This document shows positions 1-8,211 of a stretch of 64,000 bases of DNA, piece by piece (positions within the stretch are counted from its first letter, which is position 1; every line of letters begins with the position of its first letter). The notes below the pieces were generated by a model. The model was not told where the DNA came from. It did not search any database and saw nothing but the letters and a program-made list of their open reading frames with translations. The translations under genes were made by a program, and so were the position numbers. This stretch comes from Bradymonas sp963697525 (GTDB taxonomy: Bacteria; Myxococcota_A; Bradymonadia; Bradymonadales; Bradymonadaceae), in assembly GCA_963697525.1 (NCBI GenBank), contig OY969087.1:7068001-7132000 (forward strand), given 5' to 3'.

Positions 1-66
1 GCCCAACAGCACCGCCAGGGCGGTGTCCACGGGTTTCCACGGCTCTCGGGCCCACGTGCCCTGCAT
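1..66 (-). CDS. 5' end of an unidentified gene (partial, runs off the window start)
   Basis: An ATG at 64-66 on the minus strand opens a frame of 22 codons that stays open to the window edge. A GAGG ribosome-binding sequence lies five bases upstream. The visible residues go from a charged, Trp-containing start into Ala/Leu/Val-rich sequence, which could be the start of a membrane segment. It would be transcribed divergently from the ATP-grasp gene at 244. Too little is visible to name it, and the call rests only on the start codon, the ribosome-binding site and the open frame. Confidence 0.35.
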   Translation of the reverse strand, partial: MQGTWAREPWKPVDTALAVLLG

Positions 67-243
67 GACGTCCTCGTTACTGGCGCTGGTCTCGCGCCGA
101 GTCTAGCGCAATCGTGCGGCCGGACGACAGCGCCAAAAAAGAGCGTGAATTTTATCGAAGCGGACTGTTCGCTGCCGCGCGGTGTCTATCTTTGTGGCAG
201 ACTCCTCTTCTTCCAGTCCACCGCAAACGACCCCGAGGCCTCC

Positions 244-2322
244 GTGAAGATTGCCTTCGTCCACAACTTGCAGCGCGGCCCGTCCGTCGATCAGGCGGAG
301 TTCGACTCCGCCCAGACCATCGCCGCGATCACCCACGCCCTGGAGCGGCTGGGCCACGAGGTCGTGGGCGTGGAGGTCAGCCGCCCGCTCGACCAGGTCG
401 TCGACGAGCTTGGGCGCCTGCAGCCCGACCTGGTGTTCAACACCGCCGAAGGCTTCAGCGGACGCAGCCGCGAGGCGGTCTTCCCGATGGTCTTCGAGCA
501 GTTGGGGCTGGCGTATACGGGCTCGGATAGCTTCGTGTGCACGACGACGCTGGACAAACGGCTGACCAAGCTGTTGGTGGGCTCGGTGGGGGTGCCCACG
601 CCGGCGGCGGTGCTCGTCGAGCGCGCCGGCGACCCGCTGGCCGAGGGGCTTCGCTTCCCGGTGATCATCAAACCGAACTTCGAGGGGAGTTCCAAGGGCA
701 TCGATCGCAACTCGGTGGTGGACTCGCCGCCAGCCCTGCGGCGCCGTGTCGCCGCCATGCTCGAGCAATTTCCCAGCGGGGTGCTCGTCGAGGAGTTCAT
801 CGTCGGCCAGGACGTGGTGGTACCGTTTGTCGAGGGCGTCCACCCGGAGACCGGCGGCGTGTTGCCCGCGGCGCAGTATCACGTCCACGGCTCGCAGCCC
901 TACCCGCCGGGCTATGAGGTCTACGACTACGACCTCAAGCACGAGGCGTGCGACGCCGTCGAGGTGCAGGTGCCCGCCCGCCTGCCCCACAGGGTGCGCC
1001 GGGCGCTTCGGGACTACTCCCGGCGCACCGTCGACGTGCTCGGGGTGCGTGACCTGGGCCGGCTGGACTTTCGGGTCGCCCCCGACGGGGGGGTGTACTT
1101 CCTGGAGATCAACGCGCTGCCCAGCCTGGAGCCGGGGGCGAGCATCTATGCGTCGGCGGCGCAGGTGGGCCTGGAGACGATGGACGCGGTGCTCGCCGCC
1201 ATCGTGCGCAGCGCGTGCGCCCGCCAGGGACTCGAGGCCGCGGGGCGCCGCGCGCGGCCGCGGCCGCGGCCCACGAGGCGCGTCGGGTTGGTCTACAACC
1301 TCAAGCGCACGACGCCGTCGGAGGACGACGACGCCGAGGCCGAGTTTGACTCCGCCAAGACCATCGCCGCGTTGAGCGAGGCCATCGGCCACCATGGCTT
1401 CGAGGTCGTCGGCCTGGAGGCCACGCCCGAGCTTCCCGAGCGGCTGGGCCGCGCCCAGATCGACCTCGCCTTCAACATCGCCGAGGGCTACGGCGGGCGT
1501 GGCCGGGAGGCGGCGGTGCCGGCGCTGCTCGAGTTGCACGGCATCGAGTACACCGGCTCGGACGCCACCGCCATGGCGCTGACGCTGGACAAGGCCATCG
1601 CCAAGCGGCTGGTCGCCCAGGCGGGCGTGGCCACGCCGCGCTTTGTCGCGCTTCGCGCCGGCGACGAGGAGTTGCCCGAGGAGATGCGCTACCCGGTCAT
1701 CGTCAAGCCGCTGGCCGAGGGCACCTCCAAGGGCATCGGCCAGGCGAGCGTGTGTTTGGACGCCGACGAGGCGCGCGAGCGCGCCGCCGAGATCATCGCG
1801 CGCTACCCGACTGGCGCGCTGGTCGAGGAATACTTGAGCGGCCGCGAATTCACGGTGGGGCTATTGGGCGAGCACCACCCGCGCGCCCTGGCGCCCATGG
1901 AGGTGGTGTTCACCGGCGACGACGCCTGGCCGGTGTATAGCTACTCGCACAAGATCGACGCCGATGGGTCGGTGCGCTTCGAGGTGCCCGCGAGGGTGGA
2001 GCCGGCGCTTCGCCAGTGGTTGGAGACGGTGGCCCGGCGGGCCTTCGAGGTGCTCGGCTGTCGGGACTTCGCCCGGGTCGACCTGCGCCTCGACGACAGC
2101 GGCGAGCCCCACTTCATCGAGTGCAACCCTCTGCCCGGGCTGTGCCCGGGGTGGTCGGATCTGTGCGTCATCGCCCAGGCCGACGGCATGAACTACCACG
2201 AGCTTATCGGCGAGATCCTCGCCCCGGCGCTGGCCCGCCTGGAGCGAGGGCGGCCGGGCATTTCTCCTTTCGTCATCGGTCAAGCACCATGGAACCACGC
2301 CGTACGACACGCCGCCGACTGA
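244..2322 (+). CDS. Tandem ATP-grasp protein, D-Ala-D-Ala ligase-like (two ligase domains)
   Basis: This 692-residue protein holds two complete ATP-grasp ligase units in tandem (about residues 1-335 and 345-690). Each begins with the same hydrophobic strand plus an FDSA.TI.A motif. Each also has a KP..EG(S/T)SKGI nucleotide-binding loop (Lys near 142 and 488) and a metal-binding segment (EINALPS near 288, ECNPLPG near 625). These are hallmarks of the D-Ala-D-Ala ligase branch, which joins amino acids through an acyl-phosphate. Normal ligases of this type have one unit of 300-350 residues. The GTG start at 244 is chosen because a GAGG sequence lies five bases upstream and the first beta-strand starts there. 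The 3' end overlaps the P1 peptidase gene by 34 bases. The substrate is unknown; a short peptide or a D-amino-acid product is possible. Both units keep their key residues, so neither looks like a dead copy. Confidence 0.85.
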   Translation: MKIAFVHNLQRGPSVDQAEFDSAQTIAAITHALERLGHEVVGVEVSRPLDQVVDELGRLQPDLVFNTAEGFSGRSREAVFPMVFEQLGLAYTGSDSFVCTTTLDKRLTKLLVGSVGVPTPAAVLVERAGDPLAEGLRFPVIIKPNFEGSSKGIDRNSVVDSPPALRRRVAAMLEQFPSGVLVEEFIVGQDVVVPFVEGVHPETGGVLPAAQYHVHGSQPYPPGYEVYDYDLKHEACDAVEVQVPARLPHRVRRALRDYSRRTVDVLGVRDLGRLDFRVAPDGGVYFLEINALPSLEPGASIYASAAQVGLETMDAVLAAIVRSACARQGLEAAGRRARPRPRPTRRVGLVYNLKRTTPSEDDDAEAEFDSAKTIAALSEAIGHHGFEVVGLEATPELPERLGRAQIDLAFNIAEGYGGRGREAAVPALLELHGIEYTGSDATAMALTLDKAIAKRLVAQAGVATPRFVALRAGDEELPEEMRYPVIVKPLAEGTSKGIGQASVCLDADEARERAAEIIARYPTGALVEEYLSGREFTVGLLGEHHPRALAPMEVVFTGDDAWPVYSYSHKIDADGSVRFEVPARVEPALRQWLETVARRAFEVLGCRDFARVDLRLDDSGEPHFIECNPLPGLCPGWSDLCVIAQADGMNYHELIGEILAPALARLERGRPGISPFVIGQAPWNHAVRHAAD

Positions 2323-3405
2323 GAGATCTCGGCATCGCCATCGGGGATTTTTCGCCGGGGCCGCTCGACGCCATCACCGACGTCGCCGGCGTCGGCGTCG
2401 GCCACAAGACGCTGATCAGCGGTGGGCCCGACGACCTCGCCACCGGTGTGGTGCGCACGGGCGTCACCGCCATCGTTCCGCGACCGGGCAATCTGTTCAT
2501 GGAGCGCGTGGTCGGCGGCGCGTTTGTGCTCAACGGCGCCGGCGAACTCAGCGGATTGTTGCAGGTGCTCGAGTGGGGGCTTATTGAGACGCCCATCCTG
2601 CTGACCAACACCCTGTCGGTGGGCGTGGTCGCCCAGGGAGCCGTCCAGTACTTGTTGGAGCGCCACCCGGACATCCGAAACGAGCACGACGTGCTCATCC
2701 CGCTGGTCGGCGAGTGTGACGACTCGTTTCTGAACGACATCGCCGGCCCCCACGTGCGGGTCGAGCACGTCTACGAGGCGTTGGACAACGCCCACGGCGG
2801 GCCCGTCGAGGAGGGCGCCGTGGGCGCCGGCACGGGCATGGTTTCCTTCGACCTCAAGGGTGGCATCGGCACGGCCTCGCGGCGTGTGCCCGAGGGCGGC
2901 GACGAGTATACGGTGGGCATCCTGGTGCTCAACAACTTCGGGCGCATCCGCGACCTGCGCGTCGACGGCGTGCCCGTCGGCCGCGAGCTCGAGCCCTGGC
3001 TGACCGGCCTCGAGAAGCGCCAGAAGCCTGCACGGAAGCATCATCTGCGTCCTCGCCACCGACGCCCCTTTGGGCACCCACCAGCTCAACCGCCTGTGCA
3101 AGCGCGTCGCCCTCGGGCTCGGCCGCGCGGGCTCCTACGCCGCCCATGGCTCGGGCGAACTCATCGTCGCCTTCTCCACCGCCAACACCATGCCGCGGTC
3201 AAGCGCGCCGCGCCTGCTGCACTTTACTCAGTTGTCCAACCAATGGATGGACCCCCTGTACCAGGCCGCCATCGAGTGCACCGAAGAGGCCGTGCTCAAC
3301 TCGCTGTGTATGGCCGAGGAGGTGGTGGGCGTCGACGAGCACACGGCGAGAGCGTTGCCGTTGGAGAAGGTAGAGGAAATCTTCGGAGCGTATCGAGGAA
3401 AGTGA
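2289..3405 (+). CDS. P1 family (DmpA-type) aminopeptidase, frameshifted
   Basis: The N-terminal part (DLGI..G.F.PG, then VAGVGVGH) and C-terminal part (CVLATDAPL, GSGEL..AFSTAN) match the P1/S58 family of self-processing N-terminal nucleophile peptidases such as DmpA and BapA. These act on N-terminal or beta/D-amino-acid residues. The reading frame shifts at about 3031: removing the C at 3031 gives one continuous 371-residue protein and turns the junction into Asp-Gly-Ser. In DmpA the chain cleaves itself at a Gly-Ser bond and that Ser is the nucleophile. Here the matching Gly-Ser is encoded at 3034-3039, immediately after the shift. The start at 2289 overlaps the upstream ligase gene by 34 bases, implying translational coupling. 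Without correction, the frame reads through to 3833 as nonsense. Either a sequencing indel or a real pseudogene. Confidence 0.8.
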
Positions 3406-3463
3406 CGAGCGCCCTGCCATATCACCAAACAAATCACCACCCCACCCCGCCGCCCCCCAGAAA

Positions 3464-3480
3464 ACGGTGTCAGACACCGT
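3464..3480. repeat. REP palindrome, left end of RAYT copy 1
   Basis: Perfect 17-base palindrome acggtgtc-a-gacaccgt. The same sequence, in the same place and orientation relative to the transposase, is at 59390-59406. Confidence 0.8.
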
Positions 3481-3640
3481 CACGACCCAGCATCCATGCG
3501 CCTCAGCGCCCGATCGCCCTCCTCCCCCAACACCCCCCTTCGCAAAAAAACTTGGCCCGATCACGCAACGATTCGCCCCTTTTTGCCGAAAACCATAATG
3601 AGAGGACGAACGATCACCTCGAACTTATGGAGCCACCCCA

Positions 3641-4579
3641 ATGGGAAATCGACTGCGTCATTTCGAACCCGGTATCATCTATTTCATCACCATCCGCTGC
3701 CTGCAGCAGCGCTACTTCTTTCGCCCCGGCAAGGACGTCAACACCATCATCGCCAACGTGCTCGCCTACGCCGCCGACCAGCATGACGTCGATATTTATG
3801 CGTTTGTGTTCATGTCCAACCACTTCCACCTGATGGTCGGCTCGCACTCCTGCCAGATTCAGAAGTTCATGCAGCTCCTCGACACCGAGCTCGCCAAGCA
3901 ACTAAACGCCCACTGGGGCCGCTCGGGCTCGTTCTTCGAGAGTCGCTACAAGTGCTCGCCGATCCTCGACGACGACGAGCTGTTGAACAAACTTCGCTAC
4001 ACGGTGTGCAACCCCTGCGAATCCAACCTGGTCGCCCACCCCAAGTTCTGGCCGGGGCTGTCCTCCTGGGAGCTCCACGAGTCGGCCAAGCCGCTTGTGG
4101 GACAACGCGTCAACAAAAAGGAGTACTGGCGGCTTCGCCGAAAAGACATCGACCACGCCGAGGCCGAGCGCCGCGCCATGGTCGACTACGAGCTCGAGAT
4201 GGCCAAGCTGCCCATGTGGAAGGATTTGAGCGACGAGGCGTACAACCAAAAGGTCTTAGAGGAGCTTCGCGACCACGCCGAGCACCTGGCCGAGCACCGC
4301 AAAAGCGGGTGCGTGGGCGTCGATAAAATCCTCGAGCAGAACTGGTACGACCGCCCGCAGGACTCCGAAAGCTCTCCGTGTCCGCTGTGCCACACGACCG
4401 ACCCGAAGCTTCGCGAGGAGTACACAACAGCGTATTGGGAGATCCGCGACCTCTACAAACAGGCCGCCGACAAGTGGAGGGACGGCAAGACCGACCTCGA
4501 ATTTCCCAACGGCACCATCCCGCCGGGCCACCGCGAGTGCGTCGGCGCGCCCGAGCCGCGCGACGAAGACCTCGCCTAA
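3641..4579 (+). CDS. REP-associated tyrosine transposase (RAYT), copy 1
   Basis: This 312-residue protein is a Y1/HUH single-strand nuclease of the IS200-like family. The HUH motif is His61-Phe-His63 in a MSNHFHLMVG segment. The helix with LRYTVCNPCESNLV (residues 118-131) matches the conserved Tyr/Asn-Pro block of RAYTs. Such enzymes nick at REP hairpins and are thought to mobilise them. The first 140 residues are the nuclease. The C-terminal extension contains a CPLC pair (247-250) that could bind metal. The 59567-60505 copy is identical in residues 1-143 and 241-312 but differs at 15 positions in between. The start is the ATG at 3641, shared by both copies. Confidence 0.9.
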   Translation: MGNRLRHFEPGIIYFITIRCLQQRYFFRPGKDVNTIIANVLAYAADQHDVDIYAFVFMSNHFHLMVGSHSCQIQKFMQLLDTELAKQLNAHWGRSGSFFESRYKCSPILDDDELLNKLRYTVCNPCESNLVAHPKFWPGLSSWELHESAKPLVGQRVNKKEYWRLRRKDIDHAEAERRAMVDYELEMAKLPMWKDLSDEAYNQKVLEELRDHAEHLAEHRKSGCVGVDKILEQNWYDRPQDSESSPCPLCHTTDPKLREEYTTAYWEIRDLYKQAADKWRDGKTDLEFPNGTIPPGHRECVGAPEPRDEDLA

Positions 4580-4835
4580 GGCGCGGTACCCGCCGTAGCA
4601 CAACATGATGAACATGCGGACGCTTCGTTCTCTACAGGGGTCCAAGCGCACACGTACGCCTTACTCGTGCCTCTCGTACCCGCTGCGCCGATACGTCCCC
4701 CCAAAATCGAGCTCGATTCCGGCTCAATCGCCCTGAAATGAATGCCCCTGCCAACAGCGGTCGCGTGGAAGCGGCCCACGCAGGCGTTTCGCACATCCAC
4801 CATCGCCCGCAAAACCGCATATTTACTACCCATCA

Positions 4836-4850
4836 CGGTGTCTGACACCG
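4836..4850. repeat. REP palindrome, right end of RAYT copy 1
   Basis: cggtgtc-t-gacaccg, the inverted counterpart of the palindrome at 3464-3480. Extended flanks (gaaa.cggtgtcagacaccgt when read on the minus strand) also match the left end, giving a REP/inverse-REP pair around the transposase. Confidence 0.75.
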
Positions 4851-4871
4851 ATTTCCTGAATACCTAATCAC

Positions 4872-4884
4872 GGTGTCTGACACC
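4872..4884. repeat. Additional REP palindrome
   Basis: A third ggtgtc-t-gacacc copy with the same 'atcac' lead-in, 35 bases beyond the right end of the unit. Copy 2 of the unit lacks it. Confidence 0.65.
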
Positions 4885-4916
4885 CTTGTTGTGGGGGAGG
4901 GGGCGTGCGGGTGTTG

Positions 4917-6380
4917 TTATTGGAACAATTGGCGCGCCAGCGAGCCGAAGATGGACTGACTGGCGAGCGAGGCGCGCCGGCTCATATACGGCTGCGGCTG
5001 GCCTCGTTTGGGGTACGGCGGCACGGGGCCGAAGTCGGTCTCGCCGCCGTAGATGAGGGGAGATCGCGACTTCTGGGCATCCTGGCGCGCGAGCGTCAGG
5101 CTGGTCTGCAGGATGTCGCTGGCCTCGCCGATCGTGTTCTCGACCGACGCTTGCACCAGAGAGTGGCAGATAGCTCGGCGCGGCGGGAGGCTTTGGGCGC
5201 GTCCGTCGCTGTACATCCCGGAGCACAGCTCGCTCCAACTCTGAGAGTCGTAGAAGTCCTGCCACACCGACTTCCCCGGCGAGCAGTCCGGCGACTCGAT
5301 GAGCGGCTGGAAGGAGCGCACGACGGCGCGTCGCGTGGGATCTTGGAAGTGAACGCGGCAGCCCAACTCGACGACCCAATCCTGCTCGCGCACCGCATCA
5401 GCGCGCGTGTCCGCCACCGGCGTGCCGGCCCGCTTGGCCGCGCCAAACGCCGTGGCGACGGCTGTCTGGACATGGTCCTTCGCCGCACCCGCCGGTTGCT
5501 TGATGGCCTCGTTCGCCGCCGCCACAGCCTTTTGGATGCCCGTTTTTGCCTCGGGGTCGGGCCTGGTCGCCTCCGTCTTGGCGTCGTCGGCTTTCTCGGC
5601 GACCGCCTTCGCCTTATCGGACGCCTCGCTCAAGAAGGTCGCCTTTACCAGGCTCTGCAGATCCCGCGCGGCCGTGCGCACGGGCACCGCCTCGGGCTGG
5701 TCGAGCAATGACGCGAATTTCTTCTCGCCGCCCAAGGCCCCGATGCAGCACTGGCGCACCTTGTCCGACGAGGTCATCACCGCACAGCGCAGCAGCGGGT
5801 AATTGGCCTCGTTACCCGCGAAAGTCAGCGCCTTGCGCGCGCTGGCGGCGCGGTCGCAGGCGCGACCTTCGTCCTTGTCGATATTGGCCATCCAGCGCTT
5901 GGCCAAACGCACCGCCAGCAGTTGCCGCCAGGAGACGATGGTCACCTTCACGCGACGGGTCGCGTCACGCACCGCCGCCGGCTTGGTGCGCTTATGCTGT
6001 TGCTGATTCGCCGGCTCGAATTTGTTCAGGCAGCGCATCGCCACGTCCGGGCGCCGGTAGAGCAGATCGACCGACGCGGGAGAAAGCTCGCTCTCCGGGC
6101 GACTCAGCAGGTGTTGGCAGGCGTTGACGGCCACGTCGGCGTTGGAATCGTGCAGCGCCGACTCGAGCTGGACCAGGCGCAGCGGCCCCAGGTTGTCGAC
6201 CACCCACAGGCGCATCTTGGGAAGCCGCCACAGACCAGCCACCACGCATGCCGCGATGACGATGGACAGCGGAATGACCCGGGTGATGACCACCGGCGAC
6301 GCTTGCGCCCCGGGGTCGGCAGGACCGGTCGTCCCGCCCGACTCCGGCCGCCGTACAGACTGACCCTCGTGCCCGCTCAA
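4917..6380 (-). CDS. Unknown membrane-anchored protein, 487 aa
   Basis: I do not recognise a family. The first 30 residues are Gly/Pro-rich and hydrophilic. One hydrophobic segment follows (about residues 33-50), and the rest is a long soluble region presumably outside the membrane. Residues 60-240 have a helical, HEAT-like look with spaced Cys residues (NACQHLL, RCLNKF, LRCAVM, QCCIGALGG). Residues 250-320 are Ala/Lys/Asp-rich, probably a flexible or coiled-coil linker. The C-terminal part has further Cys residues (VELGCRVHF, SPDCSPG, ELCSGMY, AICHSL). The start overlaps the stop of the upstream 180-residue gene by four bases (ATGA type), so the two are probably translated together. Confidence 0.6.
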   Translation of the reverse strand: MSGHEGQSVRRPESGGTTGPADPGAQASPVVITRVIPLSIVIAACVVAGLWRLPKMRLWVVDNLGPLRLVQLESALHDSNADVAVNACQHLLSRPESELSPASVDLLYRRPDVAMRCLNKFEPANQQQHKRTKPAAVRDATRRVKVTIVSWRQLLAVRLAKRWMANIDKDEGRACDRAASARKALTFAGNEANYPLLRCAVMTSSDKVRQCCIGALGGEKKFASLLDQPEAVPVRTAARDLQSLVKATFLSEASDKAKAVAEKADDAKTEATRPDPEAKTGIQKAVAAANEAIKQPAGAAKDHVQTAVATAFGAAKRAGTPVADTRADAVREQDWVVELGCRVHFQDPTRRAVVRSFQPLIESPDCSPGKSVWQDFYDSQSWSELCSGMYSDGRAQSLPPRRAICHSLVQASVENTIGEASDILQTSLTLARQDAQKSRSPLIYGGETDFGPVPPYPKRGQPQPYMSRRASLASQSIFGSLARQLFQ

Positions 6381-6919
6381 GGTGACTCCTCGGTGTGCGC
6401 ACGGCCCGGGGCCGGCGACGGGCGCTCCGCCGAGGCGTCGCTGGACGACGCCGCTGGCTGGCCCGGCGTGGCACCCTGACGAACCAGGTCGCGCAGCTTG
6501 AAGGACATCGTGCTCTCGGCAAACAGCGGAATGCTATTCTCGTCGCCGTTTTGCAGGTCCGCCTCGGTCTCCGGGCGCAGATCGTCGAGGCTGAGAAATT
6601 CGGTGGCGTCCTCCGACGGCGCGCCCAACGTCAGCGATTGGCTGTCCTCGACCACCGCGCTCGCCGGATCGACGCGCGCCGGCGCCGCCGCGTCCTGCTC
6701 GACGTCGGCCTTGCCCTCGACGTGCGCCCGGCTGAGCCGACGCAGATCGCCGATCGCGGAGACGACCGCGTAGAGCACAAAGGCCACACCAGCGCTGCCC
6801 ATCCAGATCAGCGGGGCGTTGGGCGACGCCCACACCTCCGCCATATAGGCGAAGCCGGCGGACACGGCCGTTCCCACCACCACAAGCTCGCTGATCAGTG
6901 TGACTCTGGAGTCGTTCAC
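6377..6919 (-). CDS. Unknown two-helix membrane protein, 180 aa
   Basis: The N-terminus has two hydrophobic segments (about residues 9-27 and 36-58). An acidic, low-complexity cytoplasmic or periplasmic tail follows, rich in Ala, Glu, Asp and Ser. It is the first gene of a two-gene minus-strand unit with the 487-residue membrane protein (four-base overlap). It is divergent from the Tad-like operon, with about 260 bp between the start codons. No enzyme motif is visible and no family is recognised. A structural or accessory role with its partner is the most that can be inferred. Confidence 0.55.
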   Translation of the reverse strand: MNDSRVTLISELVVVGTAVSAGFAYMAEVWASPNAPLIWMGSAGVAFVLYAVVSAIGDLRRLSRAHVEGKADVEQDAAAPARVDPASAVVEDSQSLTLGAPSEDATEFLSLDDLRPETEADLQNGDENSIPLFAESTMSFKLRDLVRQGATPGQPAASSSDASAERPSPAPGRAHTEESP

Positions 6920-7072
6920 AATCTTGCTCGGGTCCAGCGAATGTTCGAGACGCGTGCACTAACGATACGCGGACACCCGCCGCTCGGCAACCGCAACTTC
7001 GTCCAGCACCAAGCCTCCGCGCTCGTCACCCTCCCGGGAGCTAACCGGTCGGTCAATTACTGTCAATCTACA

Positions 7073-7101
7073 TTGAAAACCCGGCTACCGAGGTGTACAC
7101 T
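7073..7101 (+). promoter_or_regulatory. Sigma70-type promoter for the Tad-like operon
   Basis: TTGAAA (7073-7078), a 17-base spacer, then TACACT (7096-7101). This matches 5/6 and 4/6 of the consensus with ideal spacing, in a locally AT-richer stretch. A transcript starting near 7108 excludes the ATG at 7093 as the start of the next gene. Confidence 0.55.
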
Positions 7102-7179
7102 TGGCCCATCGTCACTCTGAATCAACCGCCGATGCGGGCCCGGCCTGAGCCGGACGTATACGACGGCACAACGGTACTC

Positions 7180-8190
7180 ATGGGATCGAGATCACACAGC
7201 CGCGCTCTGCCTCGTCAGGTATTGGCGCGATGGGCGATCAAGCTCGTCGGACACTGCGCAGCCAGCGCCGTGGTGGGCGCCGTTGTGCTCGCACTCTTCG
7301 TCGACCACGCAAGCGTGGTGCGTCTGATGGAGGCGCTGCACAACGCCCAGTTTCGCGCGGCCTCGTGGCGTCCCCTGGCGCTGCATCTGGGGCTGTCGGT
7401 GTGCCTGTGGCTGCTGGTCTACCTGGTGGGCTCCTACCTGAGCGACGTCTACCGCGAGAAGCGCCCACCGCACCTGGTGCGCCTGGTGAGCGCGACCCGC
7501 GCCAGCGTCATGACCGAGACCGTCATCGCCCTGCCGGTGATCTTGATGCTGGTCTTCGGCATCGCCCAATTGAGCATCAACAATATGGCCGGCATCTTCA
7601 CCAACCTGGCCACCTTCGAGGCCGCGCGCAGCGCGTGGCTGTGGGAGCGCGAGCCGTGCGACAGCATCGAATGCGACGCCGCCGAACGCGCGCGCATCCA
7701 GGCCGCCGCCGTGCTCACCCCGGTGGTGCCCGGGGGCCTGCGCATCGAGAATGCCAGCCTCACCCAGGCCGCCCAGGAGATGCGCGGCATCCTGGTCGGC
7801 GCCCAGCTGCCCCAGTTGACCGACGACATGGGCCACCGGGGCATCGAGACGGCCAACCACGTGATGATGGGCACGCGCCGCGAGGACGGCTCGCTCATCG
7901 AGGGGCTGGATATCAGCTCCTTTGCCACGCGCACCGTGCGCAAATTTACCTTCGCCTACCTGGCGACGCACGTGACCATTTCGTACCCCACGCCGTCGAC
8001 GATGCGCGTCAAATTGGTCTACCGCCACCACAACGCCATGCCGTTTGTCGGCCACATCTTCGGGGTGGCCGGCGAGGTCGGCGGCCGGCGCGGCTACTAT
8101 ACGGACATCAAACGCATCTTCGAGATCAAGCGGCTGCCGCGGCCCAACCGCCACCCGCTGATCGGCTCGCACAGTCCCCGGCTGTACTAG
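7180..8190 (+). CDS. TadE-like pseudopilin-type membrane protein (first of three)
   Basis: A 336-residue protein from the ATG at 7180 (7132 is an alternative; 7093 would lie upstream of the predicted transcript start). The N-terminal 80 residues hold two hydrophobic helices. The TadE-like signature follows: a Thr-Glu-Thr motif, a 20-residue hydrophobic helix (ALPVILMLVFGIAQ) and an AAR motif (FEAARSAWLW). TadE/F proteins are minor pseudopilins of the Flp/Tad pilus, held in the inner membrane with the bulk outside. An extra N-terminal pair of helices is not usual for TadE. It heads a run with a TadG-like and a second TadE-like gene, but no Tad ATPase or secretin is visible in the window. Confidence 0.7.
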   Translation: MGSRSHSRALPRQVLARWAIKLVGHCAASAVVGAVVLALFVDHASVVRLMEALHNAQFRAASWRPLALHLGLSVCLWLLVYLVGSYLSDVYREKRPPHLVRLVSATRASVMTETVIALPVILMLVFGIAQLSINNMAGIFTNLATFEAARSAWLWEREPCDSIECDAAERARIQAAAVLTPVVPGGLRIENASLTQAAQEMRGILVGAQLPQLTDDMGHRGIETANHVMMGTRREDGSLIEGLDISSFATRTVRKFTFAYLATHVTISYPTPSTMRVKLVYRHHNAMPFVGHIFGVAGEVGGRRGYYTDIKRIFEIKRLPRPNRHPLIGSHSPRLY

Positions 8191-8211
8191 ATAGCTCATC
8201 GAGGTCTTGGC

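Larger units (their letters stand above)
3459..4853 (+). mobile_element. RAYT/REP mobile unit, copy 1
   Basis: A unit of about 1.4 kb with a Y1-type transposase gene bracketed by short palindromes in inverted orientation (center A on the left, center T on the right). It is repeated almost completely at 59385-60779. The homology includes about 180 bp upstream of the gene and about 275 bp downstream, so the whole block moved or was duplicated. It sits just after the P1 peptidase gene and interrupts nothing recognisable. Confidence 0.8.
4580..4916. other. Conserved 3' flank of RAYT copy 1, with REP palindromes
   Basis: This stretch has no recognised gene. From 4580 to about 4853 it matches 60506-60779 closely, so it belongs to the mobile unit. 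It contains a 43-codon open frame (4605-4736, basic, Arg/Ser/Pro-rich) whose translation is the same in both copies. That could be a small peptide or simply the footprint of a structured flank. Beyond 4853 the two copies diverge. Confidence 0.5.

Noticed and set aside
3025..3040. Programmed ribosomal frameshifting in the P1 peptidase
   Set aside because: No slippery heptamer or strong downstream structure is evident, and three other genes show similar one-base shifts, which fits assembly error better.
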